A DNA stretch of 64,000 nucleotides, from positions 434,001-498,000 of the forward strand of contig BDIU01000136.1 in the NCBI GenBank assembly GCA_002118135.1, in the 5' to 3' direction. The position numbers were made by a program, and so were the translations under genes. This document shows positions 23,801-35,800 of the stretch, one piece after another; within the stretch, counting starts at the first letter, position 1, and each line of letters begins with the position of its first letter. Below the pieces are notes generated by a model. It had not been told where the DNA came from. It was given only the letters and a program-made list of their open reading frames with translations, and searched no databases. This DNA comes from Trebouxia sp. TZW2008. Its lineage: Eukaryota > Chlorophyta > Trebouxiophyceae > Trebouxiales > Trebouxiaceae.

Positions 23801-26800
23801 ACAGGCGGCATACTCACCCTCAGGTCAGCTTTGAACAGTCATGACAGCTGGTCTTGTATCGTCTCTCACGTTCTCTGCATACAACAGTACCAGACACCAT
23901 GCCCAAACTGTGCAACAGACACAAACAAGCAAGCTGGTCTTACAGAGTGTGGTGAAATGTGCAGTTACTTGTCACTGGCTGCTGTTTGGACCTAACATTT
24001 TGGCATAACTTGCGTGTGCATGCGCATGAGCACAGCTGAAACTCCAATTTGACGGGTGTGTGATCCAACACCTGGATGTCAGAGGTCAAACTGCAGCACA
24101 GAGTGAACCTCACTCACTAGCAAACATCAAGGCTTGATTGACAAAAAATGCTAGGCCAATGCATATTGCGCAAAGAAACTGCCTGGGCCAGTGCTCACAC
24201 TGGCTTATGTGATGTAGGTGAAGGCTAGAAGCCATCCTGTGCACCCTGCAGTGCACTGGCTGTACCCAAGCATTGCAGCTATAGGAGCTGTCCTCCACGC
24301 CCTGATGCAGCCTGCACATGCTATCACCTGGACTACTGAAATGCATGAACAGGTGAGTAATTGGCTTGGAATAGTAATTACACCTCCATGCTCCACTGCA
24401 TCAAACCAGGGTAGGTGTCTTCTGCCTGTAAAGCAGTAAGGTATGCTGATTGCGGAATGCACCTGCAAATGCGCATGTTTGTTTACATGATCATGCAGCT
24501 TGAACATGCAACACTGCCTTAACATGGTCTGCATCATATATGGCGTGCACAGGAGGCACTTGCTATGTTATTCTTCAAACAGCCCAACACACAAATGCTT
24601 CAATGTATGACTTGAAGTCCGGCTGCATGGATGTCACTGTTGCATGGCATGCTGCACAATGCATGCACAACTCCACTCAGTTGGCTAGACACATTAAGCA
24701 GATGATACACAACAAGCCGACAATTGCAACGGCATACAAGAATCTGCTGTCCTGTCTGCAGGTAGCAGCTATACAGCAGTGGCTAGGCAGTCTTTGGAGC
24801 TACGTACATGGCACTCTCACAGCCACAGCTCACCCCTCATGCCGCAGCTTTGCCGTTGAGCCAGTCACCTTCATATGGATGCGCCTCACAAAGACTGTGA
24901 CCAAGCTCTGCACAGCTTGTCCAGATATCATGCAGTGGCAAGAGCTTGTACACCTTTGGCAAGTGGCTGGTCAGATGAATCAGTACCTGGGCTTATCTGC
25001 TGGTCTGCCACCAAAGCCGCTGCTGTGGCGCTACGGTGGCCACCCCTCGCAGCCAGCCAGCTTGCACTTATGTGCTATGCAGGCTGAGCTGTTCCAGCTG
25101 TGTGACCTGACCAGGTGCTGCCCTGCATGCTTTGCCGTGAAAGGCAAGCTGCAAGTTTGACAGTTCCCAATGTTTTGGCATCAGGGCTTGTATGAGAGTG
25201 TGCATTTGCCTGAACACACGTTGTTGCAGCTTTGCATGTTGTGCTACTGCTGCATTTCAGAGTTTGTGTGCTACATTTTGCTTACTATAATGAGTGTGAC
25301 ATAATTGATCAATCAACATGGTATATTCAGCTAGCACCAGGGTTCAGGGTCCCAGGCTCAGGTCGTGGGTTCAAGTCCTGATGCAAGCTGAACAGCTTGC
25401 CACTTAGCTTCATTTCGCTGGGAGCCGGTACTGCTGAGCAAATCATCTCCCAGTGAAGCAAGGCTAGGATGCAAGTCAGTCCTTCGTTTTTTGTTGAAAA
25501 GTGGGACTTTTTGTGCAAATGTATTAGTCAGATAAATGCTGTTGCCCTGCAGGCATGTCAGCAGCGTTACGGTCCTCTTTGTCTTTTTCTGCAAGACCCT
25601 GCAGACACAGTTTGCATTGTTGACGCCAAGCTTGTACCAAATCAGACTTTGACAAGGCATACAGAACAACTTAGTGTTGCATCAAACAACACTGCCAACA
25701 AGTCAATCTTGCTTTGCAGGATTGGCGTTCAAGGCGGCTTTGAACTGGACAGATCAACAGCTACAAGGGTGCAGCAGCTAGTGGCAACCCTGGATCAGCA
25801 GCAGCTGCAAGGCGATCTGGGCCCTGCCATTGTTGCGACCCTATCTGCAGATACTGCACTGCAGCAGACGCTGCTTCAAGGGGTGTGCTACTTCACATTG
25901 GCAGCAGGCAAAGCAGATCACAGCAGAGATGTTGCAGCCTTTGTGCACGGCAGTGACCAGCATCAGTTGCAGATCAAGCAACAGGAGGAGCAAGCTCGAG
26001 AGATCGCTGCTGTGGTCGAGACCAGCATTGTCAAGTCTGTGCAGCAGGTAAGCAGAATTCAGCTATGATCAGTGTTGGTGCAAGGCTGTGAGGCATGCTG
26101 TTAGTGTTGTCAACGGTGCGCTGTGGCGCTTGTCAGCAGTCTATGATCACTGAAGTAACGACAGATCAGCAAACTCATCGGTGTCAGCATTCGGAGCCAG
26201 ATCACTGCTTGCTTCCCTCCATCTGGTTAAAGCGTGCTGATAAATGCCAGCATTTGGAGCCAAGTTGCAGTGTCCTCCTGTCAATCTTGCTAAAGCCTGC
26301 TGTTCAGCTGCTGTGTTAGGCTCATGCATTCGTGCTTGGCTGTGCAGGTTGTTGGTCGCTCTGAGCGGATGACAGGGGATAATGCCACAGCTCCAGATTT
26401 GAGGTCGGTGGTCGGCGATACTGTTCATGGACAGTTGCTTGAGGTTCTCCCTGCAGGCCTCATGACTCATGCAGTGTTCCAGCAGCTTCAGCTGCAACTC
26501 CTGCCATTCCAGGTGAAATTTACTTTGTGTCTCTCTGTACGCTAACTTGTCTTGGTAAACACTTTTGAAGTAAAGACATCTCAATGTAAGGACAATGCAG
26601 TTGATGACCAATCACTGCGTTCTGACTGCAGTGGCACCTCTGAACAAGGACAATTTCATTGGGAACCCAAGCAGTCATTACAAAGACAAGTCACTGTATG
26701 ACTTTTGTGTCTTTTGAGATGCACGCCTGCTGAGTATCTTCAGGCTGAAGACCTCCAGGTCTTTTGCATCTTGCGACGTGATGAGAGGGCATGATGCATT

Positions 26801-29800
26801 GTGTCTGTGCTCAGCATATTTGGGAAAACACAGTGCATGCAGTCAGTTCAGCAGGCCGCTGTGTGCATTGAATGCAGTCTTTGCACGACTTCACCCATAC
26901 TTGTGCTCACTCCTTGCAACTGTGAATGCCCAAGCGAAAGCCTCATAATCTGTTCTTGGATTTGAATAGCATTTTGACTTCTGTTTTATAGCAATCAAGT
27001 CCTTTTTTGTGGGTGCAGGAGATTGAGCTTCTGGAAAAAGGCCTTGCTGTTCTATCCCAACTGACTGCCTGGGCAGTGTCACTTGCCGGACCCACTTCAC
27101 AAGCTGTGGCCTACCTGACAACCGCACCTGCAGCTGTGGCGGCAGATCTGAGAGCGCTACTGCAAGCGTCTGTAAGGTCTGGTGCAAGAGGGGGTCTTGC
27201 CGGCAAGCCCTTGCAGCTGCTGCTGTGGCTGCTGGAGGCAGAGCATCAGGTGAGTGCATCAGTGAGTTTTACTGATTGTGTCAGTGAATGCCATTGTCAT
27301 CATTGTGACTGCATGGAACCCAAAATGCCATCGTCATCATTGTGACTGCATGAAATTCTCAATGCCATCTTTATTGTTGTGACTGCAAGGGATTCTATTT
27401 TCACACAAGCGTGACGCATATGAAAGCATATACAGTCAGCCAAGCTGACTTCTAAATCCATAAAACCACTCATCATCCTGGGCTGTTTCTACACAGAAAG
27501 CCTCCCGTTGTGACACATCATAATGCAGACTTACCTTCTATTCTTGTTTTCACATCATCAAGGTATTCTCATGCCTGCAGGACCAAAACAAGCTTGCCAG
27601 TCAAGCAGCTGACCTCGCTCAAGAAGGATGGTACTGCTGGCATCAGGGTCTGTGGCAGAACCAGTTCTGCCATGCCCTGCCAGGGCAGGGCCTTGAGCCT
27701 GTACTACACTCACTGAGGCCTTTTGATGCCTACAGGACGTGAGCAAGCTTGCCACCCAAGCAGCTGACCTGACTCAAGAAGCGTGGTACTGCTGGCATCA
27801 GACCCTATGGCAGAACCAGCTCTGCCACGCCCTGCCAGGGCAGGGCCCAGGGCTGTTGCATGGTGCTAGTAGGAGCAAATTGGCTGCTGATGTGGCGGCT
27901 GACTCAGCCACACCCATCAGTCATCACCAGGCTAAGGCTCTTCAGCTTAAGCTGCTGACACGGAACATGGCAAGGTGAGTGATGAAGCTTGAGTCACACC
28001 TTCAAACTACACCCGTTGTCCCCAGACAATCCAGATTGCACGTCGTGCTGACTTCATGCATTGTGTGATCAAGTGAGCCTGTCAGGAAGGCAAGTTCACG
28101 TCTGTCTGTGTTCTGTGATGTAACCAACACAGCTGTTTTGCAGCAGCATCTTGGGGCGCACAACATAATCTAGCTAAGCTGGTGCTGAACACTGTTTGTG
28201 CTTGTGTTCAGATCATGTGCTCAGCAAGCTACTGAGCCTCAAGGAAGGGCTGTTCAGGCAGAATGGAGGTGCCTTGCTGCTCTTTTGGCACAGGTCATTG
28301 CTGCTCATCTACCCTCGGTGGCAGATCCAACCGCCCAGCAGCAAATCATAAATGTGGTGACACACCTGCTGCATGCGGCCACCACACAGGCTCCAACTGA
28401 CAGGTAGCATTTTAAAGTTTGAACTCAGCAAATGTGCCTGCTTCCCAGTCAAGTGCCTTGCTTGAGTTCAGCAACAGCTGCTTTGCTTGCATGTTGGTTG
28501 CCTGCGCTGTGGTATGATGCGTAGACGGGCACAGCCAAGCATGTCAATTCAGGTCTGAGACGGATCAAGAGTGCCTTGCTTTAGTTTAGCAACAGCTGCC
28601 TTGCTTGCATGCCGATTGCCTGCGCTGTGGTATGATGTTTAGCAAGGCACAGTCAGATTATGGCAATTAAGGTCCGACACAGACCAAATTTCTGTATGCA
28701 GCAGGCGGCCAGATCTTGCAGCAGACATCATTCTCCAAGATTGCTCTCATGTCACCTTCAGAGACATACTGCAGCCGCTGCTGCTGCCATGCCTCGACAC
28801 GATCCTGACAGCTGTCCATGAGTTTCTGTCTAGCCACACAGCGACGCAAACATCACAGCACAGTGAGCACAGTCAAAGCGGCAGCCGGCCTGCATCATTC
28901 CCTGAGGAAGTGGTTCAAAGTTTGAATTGTGGCAGCGCCTGGGCCATGCTGGGCATGCTGAGGTTGCACTTGGCTGCACCGCCAGCTGGAGCTGATCCTG
29001 TTGGCAAGTATGCCTACAAGCAAGCTCACTTTGAGCGAGTGCTGAAAGAGGACCTTTGTCCAGAGACAAAAGTAAGACCCAGTTCCTACAACCCTTGGTA
29101 CCCTCATGATCTCACACAAGCCAGTCCAAATCCCAACCTATGGCTGCTGTTGTTGTTCTGGACTGTCTGTGAGGTTTCTGCGAGCTGCAGCGTCAGCATG
29201 CCTTGGCACAGTTGACACACAGGTCCTGCTCATCTCGCTCAAGGCAGCTCTTTGAACTTTTGGTCAGTGGTCCCGTGAGCTTAGTATGTCGTCAGACCAC
29301 TGGTCGGATGTTGTAAAGAGCTGCCTAGGAAAGGGGTAATTGGCACCTTCCTTCAACACAGCTCGACTGCTTCTGCATATGCAGGCTATATGTCTCTTGC
29401 ATCAAAGAAAGCCCCTGCTCGTTTTCCTCGCTGGGAGGTTGTGGTATGCTTGTGATGTGTTGGTCCAGAAAACAACCAGAAACCACTTCCTGAATGACAC
29501 ATGTCAGTCAAGATCTGATCTGACAAGTGTCACCTGAATGAGACAGATGGATTAAAAACTGACATTGAATGTCTAAAGAGGAGAAGCTTAGAGCCATTCT
29601 GTGGCTGCGCAGGTGAGGCAGCAGTTTGAGCGGCTGCCAGGAGCGCCAAGGCAGTTTTCCCGCCTCGTCAAATTGCACACAATGACTCAGGAGATGACTC
29701 AGAAGGCAGCTGACATGGAAGCCAAGGCGGTACCCAGGCCTGACCCGCCTCAGTACTCAGCACTATGGCAGAGCGTTCAGCGCTTCCTAAACGGGCTTGC

Positions 29801-32800
29801 TAGTGTGGAGCGGGTCACAAGCTTGATAGCCAGGCTCAAGGTTTGTCCTTTAATCTGAGCATTTCGACTCTTGTTTGCAAAGAGGCAAAGCCGATTGACT
29901 TGTGCTTCAGATAGAATATTTGATTCTGCTTTTGCAAACCTGTTTCAGTTGTCATAGCTCCTGGGCCAAAACAAGTGCATCTGCCATGAATGCACAAATT
30001 GGCTTGTAAGACATGGTCTGAATGCACACTGCTTGCATGGGCATATGTAAATAAGTTGTTCAGCATGAGTACTTGCCTGTCATACGATGTGAAACTTTGC
30101 CCATTGACAGTGATGACCACACAGCGCATGATTGCAACTTTGAGCTGTGCTGAATATGTTTTTCTGCATTCTGCATTCATGCATAGAGACCTCACTACTA
30201 CAGCTTCAGTGAAATTTTGCCAAACGTGCTGTCAAGGTGCGTCACTTTTTGAGCACTACATGATGGTGTGTCACTGTCATGCAGAGAGACGAAGCATCAG
30301 CAGTGCAAGAAGCAGAAGTGCGGCAGCAGAACGCAGCCTCTTGGGCACAATCTGTACTACAGCAACACCCGCTGTACCAAGACCTACTGCAACCCACTAC
30401 TTTTGGCTGTTTCACTTAGCATAGTGAGTATGACCATTCATTATTGCCGTGCAGAGAGCAGAGGCATCAGCAGTGCAAGAAGCAGAAGTGCGGCAGCAGA
30501 ACGCAGCCTCCTGGGCACAATTTGTACTACAGCAGCTCCCACTGTATCAAGAACTATTGCAACCACTGGCTTTTGCCCTTGGTTGTTGCGTTTTGCTTAT
30601 CAAGTGCAGTGGTTCACTAAGCATAGTGCGTCACTGCCTTGCAGAGACAAAGCATCAGCAATGCAAGAAGCAGAAGTGTGGCAGCAGAGCGCAGCCTCTT
30701 CGGCACAGTCTATACTGCAGCAGCACCCACTGTACCAAGACCTATTGCAACCCACTACTTTTGGCTTCTGCTTGTTTTGCCTCTTGAGTATGGTGATTCA
30801 CTTCAGGACAGTGTGTCACTGCCATGCAGAGAGGAGAGGCGTCAGCAGTGCAAGAAGCAGAAGTGTGGCAGCAGAACGCAACCTCTTGGGCACATTCTAT
30901 ACTGCAGCAGCACCCACTGTATCAAGACCTACTGCAACCACTGGCCTTGGCTGTGGGTGAAGTGCGCTATGGATTGTCCCTGATGATCTCTGCTGCCAGT
31001 GGAAGAGCAGATCAGGACTCTGTTGATGCCGCTATTGCTGACTGCTTGACCTTTCCCAGCAGTCTGGGCCAAGGTATGCTTGTTGCCTGTTCTGTCTGCA
31101 TCTGTTTGGATCTAGGAACAATCCCATGCTGCAGCTGTTCCTATCGCTGCACATGCGCTGCCTCAGCGCTGCAACACAGAACAGGAAGCAAACAAGCTCA
31201 TTGCTTTCACCGCTTACTTTGCCCTATATCAATTGCTTTCCACCAGGTAGCACATGCCATCGAGCGTTATGCTTTTGCATGCTAGCTTGTGACCTCAAGG
31301 CATCACTGGTCCTTGCTACATGACAGGACTCTGAAGTTCAACATGCTCCGGCCCCTCACACGGATTGTCAAGGAACAATCTCGTGAAGAGCTCAGCAGCA
31401 AAGTCTGTTGTGCAGTCTATAGTGCCAGTGTGAAGCATATTTGCAGCAGACTGTCAACAGAAGCTGTAGCACAAGCCTGAAGCATGGTGACTGAATGTGC
31501 AGGCACAGTCTGTGGGTCTGAAGCTGGACAACATCTGTTTGCCGGCATGGCCAGGTCAGGGCTCCCAAACCAAATCAAGTCTGATAGGGCAGGTGACTTA
31601 GCAGCATACAGTGCCAGGCTGCACGCTTTGCGCGCTGCGCTGCATGCTGCTGTGCGCTCAGCTCTGGTTCAAGGGCCCAACAGTGAAGCTGCAGCACGTA
31701 GCAATGCACTGTTCACAGACCTTCTGACTGCCTGGGAAGAGATCAAAGCAGCTGAAGAGCAACAGGCGGCTGAGGAAGCAGAGATGTTCAAAACCAAGAC
31801 GCGCAAAATCACTAGCCAAGAGGTCAGTGTTCAACAGCTGGGCTGCATGTCAGCTATATTTCTGCTGTGTCCAAGTCAAGCATTTGCTATCCTGATTGCC
31901 GCTGCAACAGGCTGCAAAGCGAACACATGCTCCAACAGGTCATACGCCTGCTGCAATGATGCATAAAGTGACCTTGCTTATCAACTGTCATAGCTTACAG
32001 CATTCAACGTTGCTGCGAGTGTTGATGTTGCCCTTGCTGCTGCAATGGCCAGCAGGCACATGCTTGTAATGGTGAGCATTGATATTGAAGGTGATGCTGG
32101 TAACAATGTCTAAGATCATCACCTTCAAACTCTCAAAGGTGATGAAATGGCCATGGTGGATTGCAGCAGGAAGATGAACAGAGCTACCAGCAGTACTTTC
32201 CAGATCACTTCAGTGCCTTTGCTGATGTGGCCGAGCAAGATTCCTTGTCAGGTCTGGGCGATGACTCAGCCCTGCAGCAGCCAGCAGCTGAAGCTGACTC
32301 AGCAGGCGTCACAGAAGCTCAGGCTTCCAGCGCTGCAGCTCAGCAGTTACTGCATGGAGACATTGTGCAAGACTTGGTCAGCTTGCACTCCAGGTATGCC
32401 TAGCACCAGCCGTTGGCTTAGTCTGTTTCTGCTTTTTGCCGGTGTGCTTTCTTTGAGGGTACTCTCAAGGACGCTGTCTTGAACCAGAGCAAAAGACGAG
32501 TCTTGCACATTGCTGCTCGTCCCACAGCAGCAAAACCTTGCCTTGCAAGTTCTGTTTGGAAGAGTGCTGTACCCAGTTTGTGTTCTAGCTTCATGTGACT
32601 AGTGACCTGCAAACACTGCTTTGGGTTCTGTCAAAGGCAACAAATTCAATTCAGCTGCATGATGCTGCACCCACTGTTGCAGACAACACTCCAGTGCACA
32701 TCAGGAGACCAAGCCACAAGCCTGTCTGCATCACGTTCACTGCCAACCTGATTTGACTGTTTCCTATGCAGCCGCATGTGCATGCATTAGACGCACCGTT

Positions 32801-35800
32801 TGCTGAAACATCAGTGTTTTGTGCATCATGTCCAGTGTCAACTTGACTCAGCTGCGCAGTGCATCTGCATGTACATTGTTCACATGCACTCATTTCTTGA
32901 CATGCAGGGCATTCCGCCATGCTGAAACAAGCTTCCTGTCTGTGACTGCCCATCCTTGAGCAGTTTTGACCAAGTTTGGCCTTCACTTCAGTTCAGCTTT
33001 TGTCAAGAAAGCATTCGTCAAGCAGCATACATGCAAATGAAGGAACTCAGGATCATGCATGCCTAGATGGTGTGCCAAAAATGTCTGCAGGCTGTTCACC
33101 TCTATTGCCTCGGAGGCACAACACTGTCAGGGAGATGATGCAAGCTGGCTGGCAGGCTTCAGACTGAGATACAGGCAGCTTTCCATGTTCAGATCATACT
33201 TGTCAAGCAAATGCATGAAGCCAGGAGAATGCATGCCAAGATGATATGTTGATGTGTTCTGCAGGCTGTTCACTTCATTTGCCTCAGCAGAACAACACTC
33301 CCAGGGAGATGATGCAAGCTGGCTGGCAGCCTTCAAATTGAGCTACAGCCTGGGTGCGTCAATTATGAAGGGTTTGCAGACCCTACCCAGCACCCATATT
33401 GACCAAGCAACCAATGGGAGTCATTTGATGCAGCTGGCAATGCAGCATCAGCAGCTTACTGCACCTCCTGCTCCAGTTGCAGGCCAAGGTAAGATCTCTT
33501 GAGTTGGCAAGCAGCATTCATGTCTGCCATGTATTTTGATGCACAATCTGTTTGAGCTATCTTTGTAGCAGTGCATGATCTTGGAAGATATGCTTGAGGC
33601 TTGGTGGCTGGTCTCTGCAATGTCATACCATAAGGTTGAAAGCACTGTTGAGGTTGCATGTGTGGCACGTGAGCGTCTTTGTTGCTAGCTCGATTTGCAG
33701 CTGGTTTCCTTCAGCATTGGCTGGGGGGACCAGGTCCTGCCCATCAGCCTTGTTGACATGCAAGCTGTAAAGAAATTGTCACCTATTGCATTGCATAGCG
33801 TTCTGCAGGTTCTCATTGTCTCCAGAAAGTTGTGCGTAAAGCAATGACAACGCCGCATGTTATATAATATTAATAATGAATTATATAATATTTTTATGCC
33901 TGCATATAAATTGCAGGCAGTATGGTGGACATTCAGAAGCCTTGCATAGAGGAATCAGCGCTGCTGCAAGCACCAGTGACTGCGCTAAGGAGGCGACTCA
34001 CTCAGCTGCTGTCAGAGTGGCCTGAGCATCCAGTGCTGCTGCAGCTGGTGGCCATCTGCGATCGCCTCACAGGTTTGTCCTTGAGCGTGCATTTGCTCAC
34101 AAGCATGCACTGGCTCTGTAACTTGCATGCAGGAGTCGGCTGTCTCTGACTGGATGCCAGGTTTGTTCTTGTGCATGAAACCACACGCATTCAACCAGGT
34201 GCAAGCATGAACCTGCATCAGCTGCTGGCAGAGCGGCCTAAGCATCCAGTGCTGCTACAGCTAGGGGCCATATGCAACCGTCTCACAGGTCTGTCCCCTT
34301 GCGCGCAACAACAAACATGCGACAACGTGCATGCGACCTTTGCAAGCATGAAGCTTCAGAGCTGGTGACCAACAGTGACACCCTCACAGGTGTCGTGGCA
34401 CACATTTGTTCACAAGCATGTACTCGCCCTCCATCTGCATGCAGCTAATAGCCATGTGTGACTGCCTCACAGGTGTGTTGTTACGCATTTAGATGCTCAG
34501 AATCTTCTCAAATTGTGGCCATCTGCAACCGCCTCACCAGTGTGTCCTTTCACAAGCAAAGTAAGGCATGCAAAAGATCTAGGCTTGCATCTAGCAAACG
34601 CAAGCCTGGACGTCCAGCTCTTGCGCAGATAGAGCATGCCTGAGAGTGCACCGCATGGTTATAGCAGCTTGAAGGTGTTCATCGGCACAAGTGCACTGGC
34701 ATGTGTTTTGCATTGCAGGCCTCTCTGTGCAGTCTCCCTTGAAAGCAGCCCTGACCGGGCTTGAGTTGGTGCTGGCCAGAGCCCAAATCTGGGAGGAAAG
34801 TGCAGCCAAGCATGTAAGCCTGGCACAAGAGCTTGAGGGTGTTGCTGCACTTGCCACTCGCTGGCGCAAGCTGGAGTTAGCCTCCTGGCGTAACCTGCTT
34901 AACACCACCAGACACCGCCATGCTCAAGGTTAGAAACCTGGCTTAACATGCAGGGCGTCATTAGACACCACCAAGCTGAAGGATAGAGAACTGCCAAGTG
35001 AATGTCGCCAGTTTGGATGGTCATATATGTCATCAGCATTGATGTCCCTAGAGCCAGCAATACACCACACTACTGTGCTGAAGGCTGACTTGATGTGCAG
35101 ACGATCTGTCACGTCACTGGACAACTGGACCAGACAACCTCTGCCTTCAAAATGCGGAAAGCTGAAGTTCTAGTTCAAGTTGTAACTATCCAGAGACCTT
35201 TTGTCATCTGAGGACACTTGCTGCAAGCCTAGCATTTGCAGCATGCGTGCACAGATATGCAACCTAACGCCAATGACTCCAGGCTTAGGATGCTGATGTG
35301 AAGCTCATTTTCTGGACAGCTTCTGTCTACATGTCGATGCCCAGCCCAAGCCAGCCTGGCAAGAGCAGACTTGTGTCACACCTGGCAGACCCCGTTGTCA
35401 TCACCTCATCCCATTGTCATTGACTATATTGCAGGTGCCCACCGTACGTGGTTCCATCTGTATCGCTTGGTCCTGGAGAACCCACAGACAACTCAGAGTG
35501 GGCAACAGGCACAGCAGCAGACAGAGCAAGTGGGTCTGGCAGTTGAGCAGTTTCTGCAGACTTCCACAGTTGGGGAGTGGGAACAGCGGCTAGACATGCT
35601 GTGGAGCTTCAGGTCTGGCTGCACGAAGTCATTCATGTTCATCATTCATTGTTCGGTTTGATGTGTTGCAGCAGGGTTCAGTACAGATAGAACATGTTGC
35701 TGGTCTGCAATGAAAAGTACAGTTGTTTGGCAACATTTGGCAAAAGCAGCAATGATGACTTTGATCATACTTGTCCTCCAATGCTGAGTACTTCATGATG

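Noticed and set aside
25340..25400. Possible tRNA, from a T-loop-like GGGTTCAAGTCC
   Set aside because: No matching acceptor stem, D-arm or anticodon arm could be folded around it.
30268..30970. CRISPR-like array of evenly spaced repeats
   Set aside because: Units are long, contiguous and protein-coding with a splice acceptor; there are no unique spacers and the DNA is eukaryotic.
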